The notes: generated from the sequence alone by a model not told the origin. DNA of 64,000 bases from Aphidius gifuensis (GCF_014905175.1 NC_057788.1:20368154-20432153); one strand, 5' to 3'; positions 47,646 through 61,346 are shown, numbered from the stretch's first letter. Translations and numbers: made by a program.

Positions 47646-49245
47646 AGAAAAAAAAATAACAATTTTTACGACTAAAATCAAATAAAAATTACTGCGCTGC
47701 GTAGTAAAGGCCGGGTATTTTGTAGGTTTAACATATATTACAATGCGAACAATAAATTTTCCCCTTCGTGCCATTTTATTTTGTATTTCGGCTGGACAAA
47801 AATTACCGTGCCAAGCACACAGTGGAAAATATAGGAAAAATACGGCTAACGTTATATGCGCATGCGTGTATAGCTAAGGGCACGATACTTCAGCTGAGAC
47901 AACTATAAGTTCGGTTGTGGTAGCTGAACTCGATTACTTGAATTAAGTTCAGCTCTCACAGCTGAACAAATAGTTGCAGTCACTGAACGTATAGTGACTG
48001 CAACCATACTCCTGTGACTGAACTTTTTACAGTGGCATTCGCCAGAAAATTTTTTGAGTGCAGTAATTCTAACTATACATACACACTAAAAAATATAGTG
48101 TCGATAAGTAAAGTTTGATGTATTACCAACAATTTTTATTATTTGAATTAATAAAAATTCCAAATATATTATCTTTTTTAAAATATTGCTGAAAAAATAA
48201 ATGAAAGGGTAATAATTAAATAATAATGCTCAAAATTAAAGTTTTATTTAATGTATCTTTTTTTATATCCAACTTTTAACAATAAATTCTGTATTTGGTG
48301 CTTGTGTTATATATGTTAACTTATAATTATATATTTTATTTAAATCTAAATTTTTCCACGACAAAATTTTTTTTATTAACTTCATAATGCCCGATGTGTT
48401 CATCTAAAAATACAGCTAATAATTTTTCTGTTATAAAATAATATTGTGTGGATGTTTCCATTAAAACATTGTTTATAATATAAAAATTGAGACCATCCTC
48501 ACTTGCTATCATGAACTTATGAAATGAACTTATGAAATGAAATCTAAAAAAAATTAATGACACATTTAAAACTTCACGACTTTTATATTAAACGATAAAA
48601 AAAATCCAAAATAAAAATAGTTCAACACAAACAGTCATCCACCACCAAATAATAAAAAAACAAAAAAAAAAAACCTATACTAATAACGATAAACAAATAA
48701 AAACTGCACACAAATTATGCTCACACTTCCATTTCTATAGATAATTATCGAGTAAAAGTACTTCCATTAAGTCATAGATTTTTCTTAGATCATTGCACTT
48801 TTTTATTCACTTAAATTAATTAATATCAATATTATATATAATTACGGAGGCACATTAGACCGTTGGACGTACAAATACATGAATGTGAGGCTCACAATAA
48901 CAAAAATAACAAAAGCCTGACACGATAATTATCGAACAGCACCGAAGAATACCGAGGGTTGAATTTTACCATGCTGCAGAGTAATATTCTGTGTTCAGCA
49001 CAATAAAAATTATCCAAAGCTCAGTATTTTATTTTAATAAAACTGTAATAATTGTATTAAGGTTATCAATATTTGTTATACCAATAAATACTACCCTGGC
49101 ATATCCCAATTTTTACTGTGCTGCAAAGTAATTTATATAATCTAAACAATAATTTTTATATATCAGAACATGAAAAAACTCCAAAATCACGTTTTACCCG
49201 ACGATTACCCTGCTAGCATAGTAAAAATTGTTATTTTTTTTTCTC
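47645..49245. mobile_element. TIR element of about 1.6 kb inserted in the duplicate gene
   Basis: The left end GAGAAAAAAAAATAACAATT plus TTTAC and the right end (inverse, TTGTTATTTTTTTTTCTC) form terminal inverted repeats of about 24 bp. Inside, CTGCNNAGTAA-type motifs recur (about 47,693, 48,972, 49,129, 49,208), and CAGCTGA/TCAGCTG-type repeats lie at 47,890-48,030. A minus-strand frame at 48,336-48,563 (EDGLNFYIINNVLMETSTQY) could be a relic of an element protein; I do not recognise it. Confidence 0.5.
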
Positions 49246-52200
49246 CTATAGGACTGATAAAAATTTTAAAAATTAAAACAAACATTAAAAGCTATTTATT
49301 TATTTTAATTTTTCAATTACACAAAATATAAAATTATATTAAAAGATAATAAAAAAACCAAATTTTTTTTTCATTTTTTCAACAGATTTGGGTAAACTAA
49401 AAAGAATTTTTTGTTTTTTTTTTTCTCTTTTCGTTAATATTATATGTATAATTTTGAATATTTAATTGATTATATATTTGTTGCTTTATTTGCTGATACT
49501 GTTTCTCTTCTTGCCAAAACAGTTTAATTTTAACCAATGTGAATAAAAGGCTAAAATAAATAAATAACATATTATGTCATAGATTCCGTTAATATGCATT
49601 ACTCGTATGATCTAGAACCCACAGATCTTCTCTTCTTCCTTCAGTCAAAAACACAAAAATTGTATATTTATGTTTTAATAAATATAAGTATTGCCTTCTA
49701 TATATAGTTTTTCAAGGTAAAGTACATTATAAAACAATATTCAAAATTGATAACAATTTTAAAACACATTCATACCAATGCATTTTGTTTGATAATAATT
49801 TATAAAAGAAAAAATATAATTACACTCGATAAATGTTTTGTTGACATAGGTACGTGGAATATTTCGATTGCTTTAAATTTTCATAATAAATATCGAAACT
49901 TGGTAATTTTTTTTGACTACGCAACAAAACGCATTTTAATTGTTAAAATTGTTCTATAACATAAAACTCACCGATCAAAGTGCATTTATAAAGGCAAAAA
50001 ATTTTCAATATCAAATACATACATATAAATATAACGTATATTTTTTCTTTGAACTATTGTGTTTCAAATAAAAACTACAATGATGTTTTCTTTTCGGACG
50101 GTAATTATTTATTTTATTCCAAAGTATTAAAGAATAAGTCAGTAATAAAAAAACTAATGTTATTGTTAATAATAATACTATGAATTAATTGTTTATATTA
50201 TTTAAGATAATTGTTATGTCATTGTTGATCATTGGCGTCATCTTGTCGGAGGTAGCTGCTAAAAAGGTCTCATCATCAGCATTGGCCACCTTAGCAGGCA
50301 GAAAGTAATTGATAATATATTTTCTATCAAAATTAAAACATAAATATATACAATTTTCTTGTTTTTGACTGAAAGAAGAAGAGAAGTTTTGTGGACACTG
50401 GATCATTCGAATAATGCATATTAATGTTATTTATTTATTTTTTAGCCTTTTATTCACATTTGTTAAAATTAAACTGTATTGTAAATATAGTTTAAATATA
50501 TATTAAACTATAATTAAATTATACATACAATATTAACAAAAAAAGAAAAAAAAAAATTTGGTTATTGTATCATTTTATAATAATTTATATTTTGTGCAAT
50601 TGAAAAATTAAAATTTCTGTATAATATAATTTGAGAAATTAAAATAAATAAATAACATTTCAATGTTTGTCAGTCTTAAAAATTATTTGAAAATTATTTC
50701 TGATTCATTTTTTTTAACAAACAAGTGGGAATAATTTATCTGCTTTATTGCCTCAACATTTTTTAATGAATGTTTTAAATTAATGTTATAAGAAAAATTG
50801 AAATTGCCAGATTTAAAAAGAAATTTTTAATTATTCATTTGCAATTTACCAATGTTGATTAAATAATCGATCTTAATTTCAATTATTAAACCATGTAGAC
50901 ATAATAGTTATCAATAATTATTTATTTGATTTATTTTTTATTTTTGTGGACTTACTGGAGCCTCAACTGGTCGTGTTACTCAGTTAGATACAGCAACAGA
51001 AAAATTAAAAAAAAAAATTGTTATTATTGCCTTTTACACATAATGTTTCAAGGTAAAGCACATTATAAAACAATATTCAAAATTGATAACAATTTTAAAA
51101 TACATTCATACCAATGCATTTTGTTTGATAATAATTTATAAAAGAAAAAATATAATTACACTCGATAAATGTTTTGTTGACATACGTGGAATATTTCAAT
51201 TGCTTTAAATTTTCATAATAAATATCGAAACTTGGTAATTTTTCTTGACTACGCAACAAAATGCATTTTAATTATTAAAATTGTTATATAAACATAAAAC
51301 TCACCGTGTATATAAAAGCGATACATTTTTCGATTTTCCATATCATTTCTATAATACAAACTACTACGATGTTTTTTTTTCGCACGGTAATAATTTATTT
51401 TATTTTAAATTAATAAATAATAAGTCAGTAATAAAAAAATAAATGTTGTTAATAATAATAATACTATGAATTAATTGTTTACATTATTTAAGATAATAAT
51501 TATGTCATTGTTAATCATTGGCTTCATCTTGTCGGAGAGAGGTATCTCGGCCAACGCAACGGATCGGCCCATACTATCTGGGTAATGTATTGATAATATA
51601 TTCTATAAAAATTGAAATATAAATATAAAATTTTTGTGTTTTTGACTGAAGGGTTGTAAGAATACCTGTATAAACACGCTGTATCATACGAGTAATTTAT
51701 AATAATGGAATCTATGAAACAACGAGTTATTTATTTTTATTTCAATCTTCTATTCACTTTTGGCATTGGCAAAAAGGGAAATGGTACCAGCAAATAATGG
51801 AACAGATAAAAAATCGAATATATTCAAAATTATACACATAATACTTATTAACGAAAGGAGAAAAAAAAAAAAAACTCTTCTTATAGTTTACATAAAATTT
51901 ATTGAAAAAATGAAAAAGAAAATTGGTTATTGTATTATATCTTTTAATAATTTCATATTTTGTGTAATTGAAAAATTAAAATTTCTGTATAATATATCAT
52001 TTGAAAAATTTAAATAAATAAATAACTTTCGATGTTTGTCAGTCTTAAAAATTATTTTAAAATTATTTCCGTTTCTTTTTTTTTTAACAAACAATAAGTG
52101 GGAATAATTTATCTGCTTTATTGCCTCAACATTTTTTAATGAATGTTTTAAATTAATGTTATAAGAAAAATTGAAATTGCCAGATTTAAAAAGAAATTTT

Positions 52201-53300
52201 TAATTATTCATTTGTAATTTACCAATGTTGATTAAATAATCGATCTTAATTTCAATTATTAAACCATGTAGACATAATAGTTATCAATAATTATTCATTT
52301 GATTTATTTTTTATTTTTGTGGACTTACTGGAGCCTCAACTGGTCGTGTTACTCAGTTAGATACAGCAACAGAAAAATTAAAAAAAAAAATTGTTATTAT
52401 TGCCTTTTACACATAATGTTTCAAGGTAAAGCACATTATAAAACAATATTCAAAATTTATTGATAACAATTTTAAAATACATTCATACCAATGCATTTTG
52501 TTTGATAATAATTTATAAAAGAAAAAATATAATTACACTCGATAAATGTTTTGTTGACATACGTGGAATATTTCGATTGCTTTAAATTTTCATAATAAAT
52601 ATCGAAACTTGGTAATTTTTGTTGACTACGCAACAAAATGCGTTTTAATTATTAAAATTGTTATACAAACATACACTCACCGTGTGTATAAAAGCGATAC
52701 ATTTTTCGATTTTCCATATTATTACTATACTACAAACTACCACGATGTTTTTTTCTCGCACGGTAATAATTTATTTTATTTTAAATTAATAAATAATAAG
52801 TCAGTAATAAAAAAATAAATGTTGTTAATAATAATAATACTATGAATTAATTGTTTACATTATTTAAGATAATAATTATGTCATTGTTAATCATTGGCTT
52901 CATCTTGTCGGAGAGAGGTATCTCGGCCAAAGCAACGGATCGGCCCATACTATCTGGGTAATGTATCGATAATATATTTTATAAAAATTGAAATATAAAT
53001 GTAAAATTTTTGTGTTTTTGACTGAAGGGTTGTGAGATTACCTATATAAGCACGTTGTATCATACGAGTAAATCGTAATAATGGCATCTATGACACACCG
53101 AGTTATTTATTTATATATTTTAACAATCGAAATACTCCATGTATTATATATAATTCAACAAAACTTTTATCGAATGTAAATATATTTTTTTTTTAAATTA
53201 TTATATCCAACAAAATGCATGTGGCTTGTTATCAATTTTAAGTATTGTTTTTAATGCACATTACCTTGAAAAATTATACATTGAAGGCAATAATTTTTCT
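49246..53300. repeat. Tandem array of about 1.35 kb units plus an inverted divergent copy
   Basis: TTTCAAGGTAAAGYACATTA begins comparable blocks near 49,711, 51,047 and 52,420 (spacing about 1,336 and 1,373). The second and third units are nearly identical for most of their length; the first is more divergent. A diverged inverted copy lies at about 53,120-53,290. Short frames inside (WNISIALNFHNKYRNLVIFF) recur with the unit but are broken and unrecognised. Part of the unit (AACAAACAAGTGGGAATAAT) resembles sequence in an odorant-receptor intron near 55,130-55,200. Confidence 0.7.
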
Positions 53301-54110
53301 ACTTTTTCCTCGTTCAAATTATTAAAAAAAAAATTGGCAATCTTTTTTTTTGAGTGAAGTGCTGAAGATCATATTTTCAAAATATTCACAGATTTTAAGA
53401 TACTGTTACCGAAAATACCACTCGATTTTTTAGAGTATGAGTAATATTTTTGATAACTATAACTTTACATGCAAGAATTGTACAATCTTGTGTGTTATTG
53501 CAATAACACACACGACTCAATGTCACTTACAAGGTAACGGGAGGTACTTTGGCACTTATAAGCAAACATTTTTCACATTACGTTAATTCTTTTTTTTCTA
53601 ATTTCTTGGTTTTATAGACAATTTATTTTCATTTGTGTTATACTGTATATAGATCCATTTAGTACAGTAGGTTCAGTATAGATCTAAAAAGATCCACATA
53701 GATATTTGATGCGGATAAAATGATCCATAGATCTTCATAGATCCATGGAGATCTCTATTGTTCAATTAGAATTAAGTTTGTTTAATTTTTTTTTTTTTTC
53801 GATTTTAAAGTACCAAGTACCACAATTTCTAATAGAAGAAATTTTTACGTACCAGCTGTATTAAATTATAAAATTTGAAATTATAATTATATATACTTAA
53901 AAAATTTTTTTTTATTAGTCTTAAGGTATTTTGACACACGTATATAATTATTTCCTAATTATCATTGACACAAACATGAAGACACAATATTAATATTTTC
54001 ATTAATCATTAAATTTAAATATCATCGAACAGAATGGCATTTAATGATTTGTTTTTGAATTTAAATACTCGAACTTTCGTTATTTTTTTTTGTTGAAATT
54101 TTTAGGATAA
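53301..54110. other. Intergenic DNA with an AGATCC/AGATCT motif cluster
   Basis: About 53,648-53,758 contains eight or so AGATCY/GGATC-type motifs (TAGATCCATT, AGATCTAAAAAGATCC, CCATGGAGATCTC). It resembles a small relative of the AGATCT array at 59.7-61.7 kb. The rest is A/T-rich with no gene. Confidence 0.4.
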
Positions 54111-56136
54111 CTATTTCATAGATATGAGTACTGTAATGTAAGACAGAGATGTTTTGACGATCTAAAAAAAATTAATCAGCGATAAAATAGTTATAAATTT
54201 TTAAAAAATGAATATACATCTATTCAATTAATATTTTTGAAAAAGACTGACCTTTCCAAAGTTGGCAAGATCAAGAACATAAAATTTTCCTGTTAAAAAT
54301 TATTTTAAATAAATTATTTAAAGATTATAGATCAAAAAAGTTGTCGAGAATATTATTATAAATAAATTACCTGCTGTTATTTGGCAAGGAATGAGACTTC
54401 TCATTGACATAATGATAAATAATTTACGAGTTCTTAGTGAAGTTTTGTACCATCCTGCATTATAACTGTAAAAAAATATAATAGAATATTTAAATAACTG
54501 TACAGAAAAAAATAATTAAAATAACATTGGAATAGTTAAATTATTTACATGTCATCATAGATTTTAACACTGTAATCAAATAATTGTTGAGCTGGATAAC
54601 TTAGCAAAAAAAGACCAGCAAGTTGAGTTGATGTAAATGCTGCAAATCTTATTGATACATCTGGTGCAGTGTCTAATTTATCAACAATTTGAAAACCGGT
54701 AAAACTAAAACAAATCATGTCAATGCCAATTTGAAAAAAATAAGATACATTGTGTGCATCTTCAATCAATTTTGCATACCTTAATGAAATTTAAAATAAA
54801 AAAAAAAAACGACATTAAATTAGAATACAAATAATTGTAAATTATAAATATTGTTTATATTTTTTTCACTAACTTTAATGCATGATTGTGCCTCCTGATG
54901 CACTCTGACATTTGGTGATATGCCTTGTCATTGAATCTTGAATGATTTATATCATTTTTAATGGTGCTATTGATTTCAATTTGTTCGAGATTATACCTGT
55001 ATTTTTTTAAACAATAAATATCAGCTGTTAATAAAATATATACAAACAAGTTATTAATTTAATTCAATTGAAAAAAAAAATAGTTTTTATTTGATTCAAA
55101 TGGACAAAATTTATCATAATTATCAATTATTTCTGCCTTTTTTTTGAACAAACAAGCGGAGATAATTTCTCTGCTTTGTCTCATCATTTTTCGATGGAAA
55201 AATATTTTAAAAATTGATAAGAAAAGATTGTTCCATAAAGTTTTTCTCCGTTATATTTAATTTAATTTCGAAAATAATTATTTACCCAATAATTGAAAAT
55301 AATGCACATCCATGTTGTACAAAAACCATGCACATTGTGTCGATTGCAATGATGTCATTGATAAATGCAAATGTTGCAATGTAACTGTGAATCAACACTG
55401 GATAATAACTAACTTGTAAATTAAATAAATAATCATATTGAGCATATAACATTTGTTTTGGTAAAGTTCCATTCGCCGGAGCAAAATTATTATAAATTAT
55501 TGGCACCAGTGGAATCACCATAAATGGTGTGATTGTTCCACAAATAACACCTTTAAAAAAAATAATAAATTATTATTCAAAATAAATTATGATAAATAAA
55601 ACTTACTAAAATACGTGAGTGTCAATTTTCTAGCTCTCACACCGTGTTCATTTAAAATTTGAATTTCACCTTCAGAATTAAATTTGATCCAATCTTTCTC
55701 CAAAGTAATCAACAATTTTTTCATCTAAATTATTAAATTTTATTTATTATTTTTTATTCTAATTAATGAAACTCAATTTATGTTTAAATATTTAACAAAA
55801 ATAATTTACTTTTTTACTGTTAAAAAAACAATTAACAACTTTTGCAGCGACACTAAAATCCACAAGAATATTTGGTATTGTTTCTAAGAATAAATCAACA
55901 TTTGAACGAGCCAATATTGCACCGTAAATCTGTACAAAATTAGTCATAATAAATTAAATTTTTATTTGTTGTTTAGTTTTAAATAAAATTACCTGAAAAT
56001 ATGATTGACTTATTGTTAATATCAACATGATAATAAACACAATATTTTTTGTTACAATCGGTTGATGTGGCCATACACCAGAAAGTGATGCAAGTAATTT
56101 ATTGATTGCAAGATATGATGGTGTTGAAGTATCCAT
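54111..56136 (-). CDS. Odorant receptor, 7tm_6 family (394 aa)
   Basis: Family role: ligand-binding subunit of insect odorant-gated channels with Orco, in olfactory neuron dendrites. Exons on - are 55,993-56,136, 55,810-55,929, 55,607-55,724, 55,286-55,550, 54,874-54,996, 54,549-54,779, 54,371-54,465, 54,252-54,289 and 54,111-54,161. All are GT-AG with compatible phases, totalling 395 codons with stop, the usual length. Hydrophobic segments include NIVFIIMLILTISQSYF, GTITPFMVIPLVPIIYNNF and FAAFTSTQLAGLFLLSYPAQ. The C-terminal signature is intact: PCQITAGKFYVLDLANFGK then IVKTSLSYITVLISMK. The many small C-terminal exons are typical of hymenopteran receptors. A TTCCAGAA dyad within AACCCTTCCAGAAGGGTT lies about 45 bases upstream of the start. 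No close receptor copy is seen in the window. Confidence 0.92.
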
Positions 56137-57800
56137 TTCGTTGTCCCTAGTGTTTGTAACAGACTACTGAATAAACCAACCCTTCCAGAAGGGTTTATTT
56201 AATAATCGATCCTGATTTTATATTCTCTTTTATTTTTGAAATGAAATATTATAAAAAACTTTTAACAAAGAATTTTTAAATAACATCCACGTCATTGTCC
56301 TAACAAAATAATTGCATGGTCTTCAATTACATGTTACTGAAAAGTTTGCTTTGTATAGCTTTTTCTTGAAAACACGTCATCCACGAATTTTATTATGTTC
56401 AATAAAAATTTATTTTGTTTGAAGATAAAACGTTTTTTTTAAAAAAAAAAAAATTATTTCTTAGTGTTTTTTTTTTACTTTATTTTTTTTTTTTATATCA
56501 TCGCAAGTATTTTTATATTTACAAATGGAATTGGTAATATTTGAAGAAAAAAGTTTGAACAATATCATAAAACGAATGGACACATTTTAGTATTATTTTC
56601 TTGGTGTTGTTTTGAGGGTGTCGGTGTTTGTGATGTAACTGATCAATGACAAGACAAAAGCCCTCGAGTAAAATATAACTGAATTAAATTAGACTCGTTT
56701 CTTATTTTGAATAATATATTTTTGAGTACGTTATCATATTTAATTTGCGTATGATGTGAATAAGTTTTGAAATTACAAGATGGGGCATTTATACGTTGAA
56801 CGTATAACTTTTTAGAAATACTTTCGGAGAAGTTGATAAGATGACATATGCAAAAGTGAGTAATTTTTGTTTAAATTGCATGAATTAAGACTTTTATATA
56901 TTTCAAGACTTAAATATAATTAAATTGCTTCGAAATAGTAATACTAATTTACCTATTCTCAAAGTATTTGCTGGACGTAAGCTTTACAAAACACCAAACT
57001 TCTTTGGTCATCCTATATATTCCTGTGACAAATCTTCTAGCTAGCTCTATGTTCCTAATACAAAACTTCAATTTTCTCGAAAAATAAAAAGAAAATTCTT
57101 AATATTATTAGGGAATTATAGATTAGAGGAGATAAGCTTTTTGAAAAAGTTAACGGCTTATTACTCAATTAATTTCGCTCGAGTTCGAAAAATCTGATGA
57201 ATATCCAAAATAATATGTCAATTTCATATCATCGAAAATATGAATTAAAATTAATCTATTAATTTGATTAAATTTCGACTACAGACAAATCCAATCTTAT
57301 ATTTTCAAATAGCTTATATAGTGTTAATTAATAGTTAATACTTGCGAAAATGAAATAAACGAAATAAACCAAAAATTAAATATAAATATAAAAAAACAAA
57401 TAAATACTACCCAAAGTTATCGCCAATTAGAAAGAAGCAGAGAGAAAGGAAGGACATAATCTTATAAATAATTACACAGATGGTGCTAATTAGCATTTCT
57501 TAATGAAAATAATAATAATAATAATAATATTAATAATGACGTTATCGACGTGATGTCATATGTTTATTGTGTGAATATCCATATACATAACACATATTGA
57601 TATCAATTAATTATTGTTAATTATTCAGGTAACAGATTATTTACGTAATATGATAAAACATATTAAATAAGCCACCAACTACATTATAACAATTGAATTT
57701 CATTGTTAATTATATTAATTAATACCTTATCATTATAATAATCCAATTTCATTATTAAGTACATTTATACATAAAATTGACAACCAAAAAGTAAATCAAC
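56137..57800. other. Divergent intergenic region between odorant receptor and F-box gene
   Basis: A/T-rich with no reading frame of note. It holds the upstream sequences of both genes, which diverge from here. The only local features are a short AAT repeat near 57,508-57,535 and the dyad at about 56,179-56,197. Confidence 0.4.
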
Positions 57801-59653
57801 ATGAGTGAACAACGATTGTCTGTTGAAAAAAAAGTAAGATTGGACATAATTATCAACAAATCTTTATCAGAAATATCATCAACTGATTTGATAAACAGAC
57901 TTCCTTCTGTATGTCTTGCAAAAATATTTATGTGTCTTGACGTATTTGATAGAATGGAAATAAGAAAAAGTAAGTTTTTATCATGTCAAAACTATTTGTT
58001 ATATTTATTCATTGTTATAAAGACACATATTATTTATTTGATTTTGTTTTTTAGTTTGTAAAAAGTGGAAAGATACATGTGATAATTATGCATGGCATGA
58101 CATTAAAAAATTTGTATATCGTCCTACAATTGGTAGATCTTACAATAATCGTAAGATGAAAAAATCAGACGTGATAAATGCATTATTTTGTTGTGGTCGA
58201 TATTTACGACACTTGAAACTATCTAAGATTGTTGATTCAAGTATTATGGAACTTGTTGGCAACACTTGTAAAAATCTTACCCATTTGGAGATTAAATTTG
58301 ACAATGTCGATGAATCAATTGATGAAAATTATTATACTGAGGCATTCATCAAGTTGACTAATTTACGAAGTATTAAAATTAAATATGATTGTAAAGACTT
58401 TCCAACACAAGTATTGAATAGTCTTCCAGAAGAAGTAGATGAGATAACTCTTAGCAACTTTTTCGTGACTCCATTTGATTGTGTAAGTTACTTTTTATAA
58501 ATAACAAAATGATAAAAAAAAACTTATATACCAGATGATTAATTTATATTTTTACTTTTAGACTCTTGAAAAATTCCATGGACTCCGTACTCTTGATCTC
58601 AAAAATTGTTCACTCAACAAAAATACGATGCAAGAAATTGCTAAAAAAACAACGATAGTTAAATTATCACTACGTAAGTGTTTCATCGAAAATGAAGATG
58701 CAACATTAATTTCTAATCCCATAAATTTGGAAACTTTACATCTCAGAGGCAGTCGTGTTAGTGAAGAATGCGTAATTCGTACAGTGAAAAATTGTAAATT
58801 TATCAGAACTTTAGAGGTAGACTTTGATTTACCGTCATTAGGTTTTGGACAAATAACTCAATTGGATACATTAAAATGTCTTAATGTCCATCATGTTGAT
58901 GATCTGTCGGTTATTCGTATTGTAAGCTCCTTGAAAAATCTAATAGAATTGCATATGAGTTATTGTAAAAATATATCAAACTTTGTTCTACAAGATATTG
59001 GTCAATTGAAAGAACTTGAATGTTTAGTTTTACTTAATGGTAAGAACGTTGACGATGATGTTATTATTTCAATTTCGAATAATTGCAATAAACTTAAGCG
59101 TTTTCAATTGTCTTACTGTAAAGATGCAACTGCCTCTGGTCTGTGTCAATTAGCAAAGCTCAAAAACCTCGAAGACTTGAATTTTTCGAGGGTAGAAAAT
59201 TTTGATGATGATGCAATCACTCATATTCTGAGTGAGTGCAAAAATATAAAAACCTTACAATTATATTTATGTTGCAACGTAACTGATATTGGTCTTCAAA
59301 ATATTGCGAAACTAGAACATTTAGAAACCTTGCACTTAGTATTTACTGGTAATATCACAGATGCTATGTTCAACGGAGTTTACAAACTTAAATCATTAAT
59401 ATCTACGTCAGCCGTCAATTTGAGTGTTAACGGTTTGATGATGCTGTTGAAAAACTGTCCAAATCTTAAGTATTTGTCAGTTTCTTATGCTCCGTTTAAT
59501 GATGAAGTTTTATCTTGTGCTGTTAAAGAAACATGTCGTCGTACTAACAATACAATACTTACAATTAATATCCAAGATACCACGATAAGAGAACAATTTC
59601 ATGAAAAATTTAAACATATTGCAAGTTTATCACCTCTGCTGAAATTATTCTAG
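57801..59653 (+). CDS. F-box and leucine-rich-repeat protein (562 aa)
   Basis: Family role: substrate-recognition subunit of SCF ubiquitin ligases. Exons are 57,801-57,969, 58,055-58,482 and 58,562-59,653; GT-AG and phases fit. The F-box spans residues about 31-75 (INRLPSVCLAKIFMCLDVFD, then the joined KICKKWKDTC). From about residue 95 to the end there are repeated LRR units of the FBXL type, for example NLTHLEIKF, KLSLRKC, NLIELHMSYCKNISNFVL, LKRFQLSYCKDATASGL and IKTLQLYLCCNVTDIGLQNI. The cysteine/asparagine spacing in LxxLxLxxCxxITDxGL fits the AMN1/FBXL subfamily. The start is the first ATG after an A/T-rich leader and places the F-box normally. The substrate cannot be inferred. Confidence 0.85.
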
Positions 59654-59974
59654 ATTGTTATGCATTGAGCTCAAGATAAGATGTTAACATCAAATTACCC
59701 AGGAAAAAATTGCGTAGATCTACGTATATCAAATTAGATCTACGTAGATCAAATTAGATCTAACTGCTTTAGATATAATTAGATCCGCAAAGTGGCGCGA
59801 TTTACTCGTATATATCTAGATCAAATTAGATATACTGAGATCTAAGTAGATCTACTGAGATTCCAAAAATTTATTGATTTAAAAAAAAAATTTTCAAATT
59901 GTTTAAACAATTTTGTTTTTTTATTTTTATAATTAATGATCTATTGGACCGATAGATTTAGACCATAAATTTTT

Positions 59975-60050
59975 ACCATCACGTGGTCTTGAACATGGCA
60001 TCTTCTTGATGAAAGTCCAAAGCCTTACCTACTCAATCATAGCAGCAATA
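59975..60050 (-). repeat. tRNA-like module inside the AGATCT element
   Basis: On - an A-box-like TGAGTAGGTAAGGC (60,022-60,035) precedes a B-box-like ATGTTCAAGACCAC (59,983-59,996) at tRNA-like spacing, with GGACTTTCATCAAG between. The acceptor arms are not convincing, so I read it as a pol III promoter relic. Confidence 0.45.
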
Positions 60051-60081
60051 ATTAAAGGCAACGAAAATTTGTTCTACTATA

Positions 60082-61346
60082 TATGGGGCATTCCATGTCA
60101 ACTCACAGGGTTTTTTCCCTCACCTTCTCAGATTCGAAAACAAATATTTTTTTTGAGTTAGTCATCGACTCAGATGTACCTCTGATTTTTTTTTTATTTT
60201 TACCATCATTAACCGCCGAGCCAGAATCAAAAAACGCCTCCTTCACAAAAGTAAACTATGATTTTGCCATTTTTTAAAATTCTGATTTTTTTACTGTGAA
60301 TAGTAGAGCACAAGATTAGCTCAATTTCCAAATTTCATCATGGGATAACGATGGGTTTATTATAAAAAATTTTTTTTTCCATGTGAAAATTACTAAAATC
60401 AGGCAAGATCATATCCCAAAAAACAGGTTTTTTTTTTGTTTCTTATAGGAAATTTCCTCACGATTACGGGAAAAATACGAAAGAAATTCCCACGCATGCG
60501 CAAAGTGGTTAAAAATCAAGTTGAATTATCGAAAAAACGGCTATTTATCGATTATATATCGTACAGCCATGAAAATAACGATTAATTCTAAAATTCAATA
60601 ATGGCGATCGGTAAAACTCGTCAGAGAGAAAAAAATGTCCTAATAAAAATTTCGATATCTCGAATAGTTTTCGACTTATCGATATTTTTTCAAAACATGC
60701 ATACGATTTACTTAGCCGTTAGATGTTTTACTATAGCTGTAATTATAGCTAAACAATCAATATTTATTCGAGATGTTAAATTTTTATTAGGACGTTTTTT
60801 TCCTTGACGAGTTTTATCGATTACCATTATTGAATTTTAGAATCAATCGTTATTTTCATGGCTGTACGATATATACCGATAAATAGCCGTTTTTTCGATA
60901 ATTCAACTTGATTTTTAACCACTTTGCGCATGCGTGGGAATTTTTTTCGTATTTTTCCCGTAATCGTGAGGAAATTTCCTATAAGAAACAAAAAAAAAAC
61001 CTGTTTTTTGGGATATGATCTTGCCTGATTTTAGTAATTTTCACATGGAAAAAAAAATTTTTTATAATGAACCCATCGTTATCCCATGATGAAATTTGGA
61101 AATTGAGCTAATCTTGTGCTCTACTATCTGCAGTAAAAAAATCAGAATTTTAAAAAATGGCGAAATCGTAGTTTACTCTTGTGAAGGAGGTGTTTTTTGA
61201 TTCTGGCTCGGCGGTTAATGATGGTAAAAATAAAAAAAAAATCAGAGGTATATCTGAGTCGATGACTAACTCAAAAAAAATATTTGTTTTCGAATCTGAG
61301 AGGGTGAGGGAAAAAACCCTGTGAATTGACATGGAATGCCCCATAT
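60082..61346. mobile_element. Nested fold-back element with GGGGCATTCCATGTCAA ends
   Basis: The left arm (60,082 to about 60,650) and right arm (about 60,775-61,346) are inverted copies at very high identity: GGGGCATTCCATGTCAACTC on the left, GAATTGACATGGAATGCCCC on the right. The spacer is about 120 bases. Open frames appear as mirror images in the two arms (MGHSMSTHRVFSLTFSDSKT) and are by-products of the palindrome. It sits inside the AGATCT array. Confidence 0.8.

Noticed and set aside
49747..52818. Repeated frames such as WNISIALNFHNKYRNLVIFF as a gene family
   Set aside because: They recur only because the DNA unit is tandemly repeated; each is broken by stops and lacks start or splice support.
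60083..61344. Mirror-image open frames starting MGHSMS
   Set aside because: They are identical on the two arms of the fold-back element and begin inside its terminal repeat; there is no protein evidence.
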